6,375 nucleotides of DNA from Holosporales bacterium (lineage in GTDB: Bacteria; Pseudomonadota; Alphaproteobacteria; Caedimonadales; UBA9215): contig DOCA01000036.1 of assembly GCA_003503995.1 (NCBI GenBank), forward strand, positions 1 to 6,375, read 5' to 3'. Within the stretch, counting starts at the first letter, position 1. Every line of letters begins with the position of its first letter. The notes under the pieces are model-generated. The model worked only from the letters and a program-made list of their open reading frames with translations. It did no database searches and was not told the DNA's origin. A program made the translations under genes and the position numbers. Below, piece by piece: positions 1-6,307 of the stretch.

Positions 1-1
1 A

Positions 2-1078
2 CACCAAAAAGCCACAAAAAAAGAATTGATGCAGTATTACCGCGACATGTTGCTGATTCGTCGTTTTGAAGAACGGGCGGGACAACTTTATGGAACGGGC
101 GAAATTGCTGGTTTCTGTCACCTATATATTGGCCAAGAAGCCGTTGTTGTTGGCATGCAATCTGTTTTGTCTGATAAAGACAGTGTTATCACAGCGTACC
201 GCGATCATGGTCACATGTTGGCCTGTGGTATGGATCCAAACGGTGTTATGGCTGAACTAACGGGCCGAAGTGGTGGTTACTCTAAAGGTAAAGGCGGCTC
301 AATGCATATGTTTTCTGCCGAGAAAAACTTCTATGGTGGTCATGGCATTGTTGGCGCTCAAATTCCTCTGGGGGCAGGTCTTGCCTTTGCCCATAAATAT
401 CGCGAAGATGGTGGCCTCTGCGCAACCTATTTCGGAGATGGCTCCGCAAACCAAGGCCAAGTTTATGAGGCCTTTAATATGGCATCTCTTTGGAAGCTTC
501 CTGTAATCTTTATTCTTGAAAACAATGGCTATGCCATGGGCACCTCTGTCAACCGTCATGCGGCTGGCGGAGACCTCTCAAAACGCGGTGAGGCCTTTGG
601 TATTACGGGACATAAAGTGGATGGCATGGACATTCTTGCCGTGAAAGCAGCAGGAAAAATGGCCGCCGATCACGTGCGCTCTGGCAAAGGACCTATTTTG
701 CTTGAAATGAATACTTATCGTTATCGTGGGCACTCTATGTCTGACCCTGCGACTTACCGCACCAAAGACGAAGTGGATGGTATGAAAACGCAACGGGATC
801 CCATTGAGGCTATCAAAGCGCTCCTTGAATCAGAGCATGGTATTAAGGCCGAAGACCTAAAGACGATCGATAAAGAAACCCGCGAAATTTGTAAAGAGGC
901 GGCAGACTTTTCTCTTAAGAGTCCCCTTCCCGATGCGGCAGAGCTTTATACGGACATTCTCATCGAAACAGAAGCCGAAACCCGAAGCAGAAGTACAGCG
1001 CCCTCGGCCTCCTCTTCTACTAAGGCTCCAGCTGCTCCGTCCCCAGCGTCTCAAGACAGCAACGATATCAATTGGTAA
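2..1078 (+). CDS. pdhA: Pyruvate dehydrogenase E1 component, alpha subunit (5' end outside window)
   Basis: E1 alpha pairs with E1 beta to form the thiamine diphosphate (TPP)-dependent decarboxylase of the cytoplasmic pyruvate dehydrogenase complex, which passes an acetyl group to the lipoyl arm of E2. Numbering residues from the codon at 2-4, the conserved YRDMLLIRRFEE opening is followed by GFCHLYIGQEA, the TPP/Mg motif GDGSANQG...ENN at about 145-175, and the loop YRYRGHSMSDP at 239-249 with the active-site-loop His244. The core ends near TDIL; a further 35-residue Ala/Pro/Ser-rich tail (324-358) is not part of the usual E1 alpha core. No stop lies between position 2 and the TTG/ATG codons at 26 and 29, and the residues encoded there (HQKATKKELMQYY) look like normal E1 alpha sequence. 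I therefore treat the gene as truncated by the window edge rather than starting at 26 or 29. pdhB follows 21 nt downstream. Function is confident; the true start is not visible. Confidence 0.95.
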   Translation, partial: HQKATKKELMQYYRDMLLIRRFEERAGQLYGTGEIAGFCHLYIGQEAVVVGMQSVLSDKDSVITAYRDHGHMLACGMDPNGVMAELTGRSGGYSKGKGGSMHMFSAEKNFYGGHGIVGAQIPLGAGLAFAHKYREDGGLCATYFGDGSANQGQVYEAFNMASLWKLPVIFILENNGYAMGTSVNRHAAGGDLSKRGEAFGITGHKVDGMDILAVKAAGKMAADHVRSGKGPILLEMNTYRYRGHSMSDPATYRTKDEVDGMKTQRDPIEAIKALLESEHGIKAEDLKTIDKETREICKEAADFSLKSPLPDAAELYTDILIETEAETRSRSTAPSASSSTKAPAAPSPASQDSNDINW

Positions 1079-1088
1079 AGAAAAGAAT

Positions 1089-1094
1089 AGAGAG
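1089..1094 (+). promoter_or_regulatory. Ribosome binding site of pdhB
   Basis: The purine run AGAGAG lies 5 nt before the ATG at 1100. It is an imperfect Shine-Dalgarno match. It supports this ATG, as does the fact that the protein begins directly with the conserved E1 beta start TTTVREALRDAM. Confidence 0.5.
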
Positions 1095-1099
1095 TTAAC

Positions 1100-2083
1100 A
1101 TGGCTACAACAACCGTACGTGAAGCACTTCGAGATGCAATGGCAGAAGAAATGCGCACCGATAAAGACGTTTTCCTTATGGGAGAAGAAGTTGCTGAATA
1201 CAATGGAGCTTATAAAGTAAGTCAAGGTTTGCTGGATGAGTTTGGCAGCAAGCGTATCATTGACACTCCCATCACCGAATATGGTTTTGCAGGAATTGGC
1301 GTTGGGGCGGCTTATGCAGGCCTTAAACCCATTGTGGAATTTATGACTTTTAACTTTGCTATGCAAGCCATTGATCACATTATCAATAGTGCAGCCAAGA
1401 CCCTTTATATGTCTGGTGGACAAATGGGATGCCCCATCGTGTTTCGCGGCCCAAATGGCGCGGCTGCCCGTGTTGGCGCTCAACACTCTCAATGCTTTGC
1501 GAGCTGGTATGCTCACTGTCCAGGATTAAAAGTTATTGCTCCTTATAGTGCTGCTGATGCCAAAGGTCTCTTAAAAGCAGCCATTCGCGATCCAAACCCT
1601 GTCATTTTCCTTGAAAATGAACTTCTATATGGAGAGTCATTTGAGATCCCTGAAGGAGACGATCACATTGTGCCCATCGGCAAAGCCGCCATTGTTCGCG
1701 ACGGAACAGATGTCACGATTACGGCTTTTTCTTTGATGGTTGGCAAAGCCCTTAAGGCTGCTGACGAACTTGCAAAACAAGGCATTAACGCAGAAGTCAT
1801 TGATCTTCGCACCATTCGCCCTCTTGATAGAGCCACTATTGTTCAATCTTTAAAAAAGACCAACCGCTTAGTAAGCGTTGAAGAAGGTTGGCCCTTTGCG
1901 GGCGTTGGCTCCGAGCTTTCAGCCATAGCTATGGAAGAGGCTTTTGATTACTTGGATGCACCCATCACCCGCGTGACAAGTGAAGATGTGCCTATGCCCT
2001 ATGCGAAAAACTTAGAGGACCTTGCCATTCCTCAAATTGACCATATTGTTAAAGCCGCAAAAGAGGTTTGCTATAAGGCATAA
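1100..2083 (+). CDS. pdhB: Pyruvate dehydrogenase E1 component, beta subunit, without lipoyl domain
   Basis: This is the partner of PdhA in the E1 tetramer; it completes the TPP site and docks E1 onto E2. The 327 residues match the usual length of a beta chain lacking extra domains. The N-terminal pyrimidine-binding domain (about 4-180) carries MGEEVAEYNGAYK, with the conserved TPP-activating Glu at about 29-30, then DTPITEYGFAGIGVGAA, FNFAMQAIDHIINSAAK and RGPNGAAARVGAQHSQ with His129. The C-terminal transketolase-like domain (about 195-320) includes VIDLRTIRPLD and VEEGWPFAGVGSE. Many alphaproteobacterial PdhB proteins (known from rhizobia and relatives) have a lipoyl domain and an Ala/Pro linker before this core; here the protein starts at the core itself. 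pdhA ends 21 nt upstream, so the two are very likely co-transcribed and translated in balance. pdhC follows after 100 nt. Confidence 0.97.
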   Translation: MATTTVREALRDAMAEEMRTDKDVFLMGEEVAEYNGAYKVSQGLLDEFGSKRIIDTPITEYGFAGIGVGAAYAGLKPIVEFMTFNFAMQAIDHIINSAAKTLYMSGGQMGCPIVFRGPNGAAARVGAQHSQCFASWYAHCPGLKVIAPYSAADAKGLLKAAIRDPNPVIFLENELLYGESFEIPEGDDHIVPIGKAAIVRDGTDVTITAFSLMVGKALKAADELAKQGINAEVIDLRTIRPLDRATIVQSLKKTNRLVSVEEGWPFAGVGSELSAIAMEEAFDYLDAPITRVTSEDVPMPYAKNLEDLAIPQIDHIVKAAKEVCYKA

Positions 2084-2095
2084 AAAAACTATACT
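2068..2095 (+). promoter_or_regulatory. Possible secondary promoter for pdhC
   Basis: TTGCTA (2068-2073, 4/6 match to the -35 consensus) and TATACT (2090-2095, 5/6 match to the -10 consensus) are separated by 16 nt. They overlap the end of pdhB and precede the unusually long 100-nt gap before pdhC. The gap is AT-rich, so chance matches are likely; the call rests only on hexamer similarity. Confidence 0.25.
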
Positions 2096-2112
2096 AATTT
2101 GATATATTATTT

Positions 2113-2170
2113 AAGAACCCTCAGAATGACACCTTTGAAGCAAAAATTTTAAAGAACCTTCTGGATAATA
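2113..2170 (+). repeat. Imperfect direct repeat in the pdhB-pdhC gap
   Basis: Two 19-nt copies lie 39 nt apart: AAGAACCCTCAGAATGACA (2113-2131) and AAGAACCTTCTGGATAATA (2152-2170). They agree at 14 of 19 positions, with the first seven identical. The first copy contains CTCAGAATGAC, a word seen in dispersed non-coding repeats of several bacterial genomes, so this may be a decayed copy of such an element. The second copy reaches the pdhC ribosome binding site. The repeat is visible; its origin is inference. Confidence 0.4.
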
Positions 2171-2173
2171 GGA
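2170..2173 (+). promoter_or_regulatory. Ribosome binding site of pdhC
   Basis: AGGA lies 10 nt before the ATG at 2184, a slightly long spacing. The ATG is fixed by the conserved lipoyl-domain start MPIQILMPALSPTM immediately after it. Confidence 0.45.
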
Positions 2174-2183
2174 TACAATAAAA

Positions 2184-3518
2184 ATGCCAATACAAATACT
2201 TATGCCCGCTCTCTCTCCTACGATGACCGAGGGGAACCTTGTTAAATGGCACAAAAAAGAAGGCGATAGCGTCGAAATCGGCGATATTCTTGCGGAAATT
2301 GAGACAGATAAAGCCACCATGGAAGTTGAGTCTGTGGAAGAAGGCACTATCGGGAAAATTTTTGTTCCTGAAGGAACAGACGATGTGGCTGTAAACACCT
2401 TGATTGCGGCCCTTCTTGAAGAAGGAGAAAAGGCTTCAGCCCTTGAAGGTATGGGATCTAAAAGTGTTGAAAGCTCTGTTGCAACGCCAAAAGCAACCGC
2501 TGAATCTGCACCTCAAAAAGAAGAGCCTAAACCAAAAGCAAGTGCTGCTCCTGCTCCAGCACCCGTCCCAAAACTAGAGGTCGTTGCGCCCGTGCAACAA
2601 TCAACTGCTTCAGGGAAAGCCTTTGCCAGCCCTCTGGCCAAACGCATTGCTGCTCAAAATAACCTTGATGTCAGCACACTTGCTGGCTCAGGACCACGGG
2701 GCCGTGTTGTAAAAGCCGACGTCGAAACAGCTATGGCTTCTGGCAGCGCTCCTGCTCCTAAAGCTCAGCCGCAAAAAGCCCCTCAACGGGTTCCTCAAGG
2801 CGAAATTATGGCTGCTGACGATCTTTTCCCAGCCTATGAAAAACTTAAAGTCAACAACATGCGCAAGGTAATTGCAAAACGCCTGAGCCAATCTAAGCAA
2901 ACGGTCCCCCACTTTTACCTCACCGTTGAGTGCCAAATCGATGCCTTGCTTGCAGCACGCCAAGATCTCAATGAAAATTTTGAGAAAACAGAGCGCATTT
3001 CTGTCAATGACTTTGTGATCAAGGCTATTGCCTGTGCTATGCGAGACGTTCCAGAGGCGAATGCCTCTTGGGCTGATGACCATGTCAAAATCTATCAAAG
3101 CGTTGATGTCTCTGTTGCCGTCGCTATTGAAGGTGGGCTTGTGACACCGATCATTAAACAAGCGGACCAAAAACCTCTCAGCCTTATTTCTGCTGAAATG
3201 AAGGATCTTGCAAAACGGGCTCGTGATGGCAAATTGCGCCCCGAAGAATTCCAAGGAGGAACGGTATCTGTTTCTAACCTTGGCATGTTTGGCATCAAAG
3301 AATTTTCAGCCGTGATCAATCCTCCGCAAGGTTGTATTCTTGCCATTGGCGCTGGTGAAAAACGCGCTATTGTTAATGATTCTGGCGCTCTTGAAGCAGC
3401 GACGGTAATGTCTTGTACTCTTTCCGTTGATCACCGTGTTGTTGATGGTGCCATTGGGGCAACTTTTTTGAAAGCCTTTAAGAGCTACATCCAAAAGCCC
3501 GTTAAAATGTTAGTCTAA
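2184..3518 (+). CDS. pdhC: Dihydrolipoamide acetyltransferase, E2 core of pyruvate dehydrogenase
   Basis: E2 forms the core of the complex. Its swinging lipoyl arm takes the acetyl group from E1 and transfers it to coenzyme A, and is then re-oxidised by E3. The 444 residues show the full classical order. A single lipoyl domain (1-78) has the lipoylated Lys43 in ETDKATM. An Ala/Pro/Lys-rich flexible linker (about 85-145) follows. The peripheral-subunit-binding domain (about 147-184) reads ASPLAKRIAAQNNLDVSTLAG and GPRGRVVKADVE. A second short linker (about 185-210) leads to the acyltransferase domain (about 215-444), with VAVAIEGGLVTPII, GGTVSVSNLGMFGI and the catalytic DHRVVDG (His417, Asp421). 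As the only lipoyl domain encoded among the three PDH genes, Lys43 must carry all acetyl transfer in this complex. Also called aceF in other species. The next gene begins 3 nt after the stop; no lpd (E3) follows. Confidence 0.97.
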   Translation: MPIQILMPALSPTMTEGNLVKWHKKEGDSVEIGDILAEIETDKATMEVESVEEGTIGKIFVPEGTDDVAVNTLIAALLEEGEKASALEGMGSKSVESSVATPKATAESAPQKEEPKPKASAAPAPAPVPKLEVVAPVQQSTASGKAFASPLAKRIAAQNNLDVSTLAGSGPRGRVVKADVETAMASGSAPAPKAQPQKAPQRVPQGEIMAADDLFPAYEKLKVNNMRKVIAKRLSQSKQTVPHFYLTVECQIDALLAARQDLNENFEKTERISVNDFVIKAIACAMRDVPEANASWADDHVKIYQSVDVSVAVAIEGGLVTPIIKQADQKPLSLISAEMKDLAKRARDGKLRPEEFQGGTVSVSNLGMFGIKEFSAVINPPQGCILAIGAGEKRAIVNDSGALEAATVMSCTLSVDHRVVDGAIGATFLKAFKSYIQKPVKMLV

Positions 3519-3521
3519 TTT

Positions 3522-4433
3522 ATGAACAAACTCTTCCTTTTTTTATGCCTTGGATTGTTTCTTGGGACGCTCTCGCCTTTAAAGGCTGGTTATGTTTCCC
3601 TAGAAACAGCCCTTGCTCTTGCAAAAAAGGAAAAGCTAGAGCTCCCCACGCCTCAAAAAGATGGATCTTATCAGAGTCTTAACAAACGAGGCTCTGCTAA
3701 TACTGATATCAATAGCATCACAAAAGAATTTATAAGGTATGCCTCAGAAGGGAAAAAAAGAGTTCTACAGCTCGATGCAACCTTTGGACTGATCACACTC
3801 AAAGCCCTGAAACGAGGCATCCATGACTTTGTGGCAACGGATACGGATATGCACCATTTGGCTATTATCGCAAAACGCTTCAAAGAAAAGCCCTGCCTTT
3901 CTGATAATAAAGCCTTAAAGCTCTTTCACGGTCCCTTTCCAGAGTCCTTTGAAGCGTTTGAAGATAACAGTTTCGACGCAGTTCTCCTGAACCGTGTGAT
4001 TCACTTTTTTACACCAACGGAAACCACCCACACTCTTAAGGAAGTCTTTCGCATCCTAAAACCAGGCGGTCGTGTTTTTATCGTAGCAGTTACGCCTTAT
4101 GTAAAACGCTTTGAAACCTTTATTCCCCTTTATAAACAAAGACTTTTATTGAACAGGCGTTACCCAGGGTACGTTAAAAACTTGAAGTATTTTGTCAACC
4201 CTGAGGTCACAACTTCCAAACAAATGGCACAAATGCACGACAAACCCTTTATGTTTTTCGACGCTCAACTGATGCACCGTGTTCTTTCTGAATCAGGCCT
4301 CATTGTTGAAAAAGCCCTTGAATTCCCTTTAACTTTTAAGTCCTCCATATGGAGTTTAGATGGGCGTGAATTGGTTGGGGCTATTGCAAAAAAACCTCTC
4401 CAACGCACCTCTTTTTCCCTTCATTTAGGGTAA
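3522..4433 (+). CDS. Secreted or membrane-anchored class I methyltransferase-like protein
   Basis: I do not recognise a named gene. The 303-residue protein begins with a textbook Sec signal sequence: MNK, a hydrophobic core LFLFLCLGLFLGTL, and a likely signal-peptidase site after LKA (residue 22). There is no in-frame ATG until residue 110, so a cytosolic form starting just before the fold is not obvious. A Rossmann-like methyltransferase domain follows at about 65-195. The motif I region VLQLDATFGLITLKAL (81-96) has only one Gly of the usual GxGxG. An acidic motif II (DTD, 107-109), NSFDAVLLNRVIHFF (149-163) and LKPGGRVFIVAV (179-190) follow. The last 110 residues are basic and aromatic with no recognised domain. 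The start lies 3 nt after the pdhC stop with no clear Shine-Dalgarno site, which suggests translational coupling. The substrate is unknown; SAM binding outside the cytoplasm would be unusual, so the protein may be a non-catalytic homologue, an exported effector, or anchored with its domain inside. Confidence 0.8.
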   Translation: MNKLFLFLCLGLFLGTLSPLKAGYVSLETALALAKKEKLELPTPQKDGSYQSLNKRGSANTDINSITKEFIRYASEGKKRVLQLDATFGLITLKALKRGIHDFVATDTDMHHLAIIAKRFKEKPCLSDNKALKLFHGPFPESFEAFEDNSFDAVLLNRVIHFFTPTETTHTLKEVFRILKPGGRVFIVAVTPYVKRFETFIPLYKQRLLLNRRYPGYVKNLKYFVNPEVTTSKQMAQMHDKPFMFFDAQLMHRVLSESGLIVEKALEFPLTFKSSIWSLDGRELVGAIAKKPLQRTSFSLHLG

Positions 4434-4461
4434 TTTTCCAAAAAAATCCTTTTTAGCATGT

Positions 4462-4490
4462 TTGTCAGCATTTGATAAAAGACTCATTAT
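4462..4490 (+). promoter_or_regulatory. Likely promoter of the globin chemoreceptor gene
   Basis: TTGTCA (4462-4467, 5/6 match to the -35 consensus) is followed after exactly 17 nt by CATTAT (4485-4490, 4/6 match to the -10 consensus). Transcription would begin near 4497, giving a leader of about 85 nt to the ATG at 4581. A second pair, TTAACT (4522-4527) and TATTAT (4547-4552) with 19 nt between, is a weaker alternative; it would exclude the upstream ATG at 4539. No flagellar sigma-28 type motif (GCCGATAA) was seen. Confidence 0.35.
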
Positions 4491-4564
4491 CTCAAAATAG
4501 TAAGCGTGCAGTAACCTTTTATTAACTATTTACTCATTATGATCGATATTATATGGAATTTAGC

Positions 4565-4570
4565 AAGAGA
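4565..4570 (+). promoter_or_regulatory. Ribosome binding site that favours the ATG at 4581
   Basis: AAGAGA lies 10 nt before the ATG at 4581. The in-frame ATG at 4539 has only TTTATTAACTATTTACTCATT before it, with no purine-rich site. This is the main sequence reason for preferring the later start. Confidence 0.4.
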
Positions 4571-4580
4571 TATAAAACAA

Positions 4581-6203
4581 ATGAGCAATGAACTCGATAA
4601 AAGACTAGATTTTTTAAAAATTGATCCGGAAACAAAAGACGCTCTGCGAGATAATGTTCCAGTCCTTGAAAAGAATTTCGACGCCGTTTTAGGGGGGTTT
4701 TATGACCATGTCACACAATACCCTCAGCTTGCTGAAAAATTTAATGGTGATCTTGACACCGTTAAACGCAAACAAAAAGATCATTGGCGTACTCTTTTTT
4801 CAGGAGAATTTTCAGAGCAGTATTATAACACTGTCAAACATATTGGTAATGTTCACTATAAAGTCCAGCTTCAACCTCAATGGTATATTGGTGGATATAC
4901 TTTTGCTATGTGCGCCATTGTAGATGCTTTTGTTGATGAACACCGCAAAAAACCAGAAGATCTTAAAAAAGCCATCAAATCCATGATCAAAGCTTCTATG
5001 CTAGATATGGATTTGGCGTTATCAACTTACATCGAAGCAAATGCTACAGGTGAAATGCGTGAACAAATCTCTTCTATGACAAATGCAATCGAAGATGCTT
5101 TTGACTATGCAACCTCTCAGATTTCAGGAACGACTGAAAAACTAGGAACCTCAGCAGGTAAGGTTTTAGGTGCTATCGAAAAAGTTGAATCACAATCACA
5201 AAAAAATCTAGATTCTGCAAAAGGAAACTCAGAAAAAATTGCTTCTGTTGTGAATACTTCGCAGGAACTAAGCTCTGCTATTAAAGAAATCAGTGACCAA
5301 GTTTCAAGGTCTTCAACCATTACCGAAGAAGCGGTTGACAAAACACAAATGGCACAACAAAAAATTGATGAGCTTGTGACTTGTGCGACGACTATCGGTG
5401 ATGTCATTGAAATGATTAATAAAATCGCCTCTCAAACGAATCTTTTGGCCCTTAATGCCACAATTGAAGCAGCTAGAGCTGGCGAGGCGGGTAAAGGATT
5501 CGCCGTTGTGGCATCTGAGGTGAAAAACCTAGCGAACCAAACAGAAAAAGCAACGGAAGAGATCACAAATCAAGTGACTGTTATTCAAGGAACCATCAAT
5601 GAAACTGCTGATCTCTTTAATTCTGTCGGCGGAACGGTGAATGAAATGAATGAAATTGCAACGGTTATTTCAGGAGCCGTTGAAGAACAAAACGCTGCAA
5701 CGGCCGATATTGCCTCTAATATTGAAATTGTTTCAACGGAATCAGATCTAGCAAAAACACGCGCTGAAGAGATGAACAACGAAGCAAAATCTAGCAAAAC
5801 TAATACTCTTGAAATTTCTGAAGCCTCTAATAATGTGACAGAGCAGTTTGCCGTCTTACAAACAACCTTAGAAGAAATTGTAGGGGTAGCTAAAAACATT
5901 GATCAACGTAAAGATAAAAGAACTCTTATAAACCTACCTTGTTCTGCGACCTGTGAGGGGAACTCAATGAATACAACACTTCTAGATATCAGTGCCTCTG
6001 GTGCTAGATTGACTTACGTCAATGGCTTTAAGCTTGGTGCTCCTGTTAAAGTGAATATCCCCAATATTGGTAGTGTTGATGGCTCTGTTGCCCACATACA
6101 AAACGGTCAGTTCATTGGGTTGGCTTTGGGCTTTTCGGCAACACAACAAACAGCTATATCAAATTTGACAAGCGATTCTAATGTGGAAGGTGCCGCTGCT
6201 TAG
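4581..6203 (+). CDS. Globin-coupled methyl-accepting chemotaxis protein with C-terminal PilZ domain
   Basis: This is a soluble energy- or aero-taxis receptor with no membrane segment and no HAMP domain. Numbering from the ATG at 4581 (540 residues), the protoglobin sensor spans about 5-165. It has FYDHV with a candidate distal Tyr41, and the proximal haem ligand His92 in the globin-sensor motif HIGNVHYKVQLQPQWYIGGY. The coiled-coil signalling domain (about 180-435) has the canonical hairpin tip NLLALNATIEAARAGEAG, which contacts CheA/CheW, and flanking Glu/Gln-rich helices that could be methylated. A PilZ domain (about 443-530) keeps both cyclic di-GMP motifs: RxxxR (Arg443, Arg447) and DxSxxG (Asp469, Ser471, Gly474). 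No CheR-docking pentapeptide is present at the C-terminus. The family predicts oxygen sensing by haem, as in HemAT, with modulation by cyclic di-GMP. An in-frame ATG at 4539 would add 14 residues with no family similarity and no ribosome binding site. The gene is AT-richer than the pdh genes and has its own promoter region and terminator. Confidence 0.92.
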   Translation: MSNELDKRLDFLKIDPETKDALRDNVPVLEKNFDAVLGGFYDHVTQYPQLAEKFNGDLDTVKRKQKDHWRTLFSGEFSEQYYNTVKHIGNVHYKVQLQPQWYIGGYTFAMCAIVDAFVDEHRKKPEDLKKAIKSMIKASMLDMDLALSTYIEANATGEMREQISSMTNAIEDAFDYATSQISGTTEKLGTSAGKVLGAIEKVESQSQKNLDSAKGNSEKIASVVNTSQELSSAIKEISDQVSRSSTITEEAVDKTQMAQQKIDELVTCATTIGDVIEMINKIASQTNLLALNATIEAARAGEAGKGFAVVASEVKNLANQTEKATEEITNQVTVIQGTINETADLFNSVGGTVNEMNEIATVISGAVEEQNAATADIASNIEIVSTESDLAKTRAEEMNNEAKSSKTNTLEISEASNNVTEQFAVLQTTLEEIVGVAKNIDQRKDKRTLINLPCSATCEGNSMNTTLLDISASGARLTYVNGFKLGAPVKVNIPNIGSVDGSVAHIQNGQFIGLALGFSATQQTAISNLTSDSNVEGAAA

Positions 6204-6216
6204 AACATAAAGCAGC
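6195..6216 (+). repeat. Short inverted repeat across the chemoreceptor stop codon
   Basis: GCTGCT (6195-6200) and AGCAGC (6211-6216) can form a 6-bp GC-rich stem whose 10-nt loop contains the TAG stop. No T-tract follows, so it is not a terminator by itself; it might protect the mRNA 3' end or be chance. Confidence 0.3.
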
Positions 6217-6258
6217 AGCCCCACCCATTTTACCTATACAAGTTTTCAAATTCCATAA

Positions 6259-6288
6259 AAAAAGGCCCTGCGTTAACAGGGCCTTTTT
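6259..6288. terminator. Strong bidirectional Rho-independent terminator
   Basis: A perfect 12-bp stem (6259-6270 pairing with 6277-6288; core AAGGCCCTG/CAGGGCCTT) closes a 6-nt loop CGTTAA. The stem base is A-tract on one side and T-tract on the other, with further T-rich sequence to 6299 on the plus strand and the A-run from 6257 giving a U-tract on the minus strand. It can therefore end transcripts arriving from both sides. It lies 55 nt after the chemoreceptor stop and 19 nt beyond the stop of the convergent minus-strand frame. Confidence 0.93.
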
Positions 6289-6307
6289 ATATTTTCTTTA
6301 AGGGATC

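Noticed and set aside
716..760. The PdhA loop YRYRGHSMSDP, which matches the region phosphorylated in mitochondrial E1 alpha
   Set aside because: The loop is conserved in E1 alpha for TPP-site ordering regardless of phosphorylation, and no kinase gene is visible, so regulation by phosphorylation cannot be claimed.
933..1220. A 95-codon plus-strand frame overlapping the pdhA tail and pdhB start
   Set aside because: It overlaps two real genes out of frame; its Pro/Arg/Leu-rich product mirrors the Ala/Pro-rich codons of the pdhA tail.
857..1516. A 219-codon open frame on the minus strand spanning the end of pdhA and the start of pdhB
   Set aside because: It lies antisense to two strongly conserved enzymes, its translation has no recognisable domain, and it crosses the intergenic gap; it is a by-product of codon use on the plus strand.
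2688..3254. A 188-codon open frame on the minus strand inside pdhC
   Set aside because: It is antisense to the E2 binding and catalytic domains, and its translation shows no motif or plausible gene context.
4417..4438. Small hairpin CCCT/AGGG followed by TAATTTT at the end of the methyltransferase gene, considered as a terminator
   Set aside because: Only four base pairs, overlapping the coding end and with an interrupted T-tract; too weak to call.
4440..4455. A-run followed by T-run (AAAAAAATCCTTTTT) considered as a terminator stem
   Set aside because: The stem would contain only A-T pairs with no GC core, which is not expected to pause polymerase.
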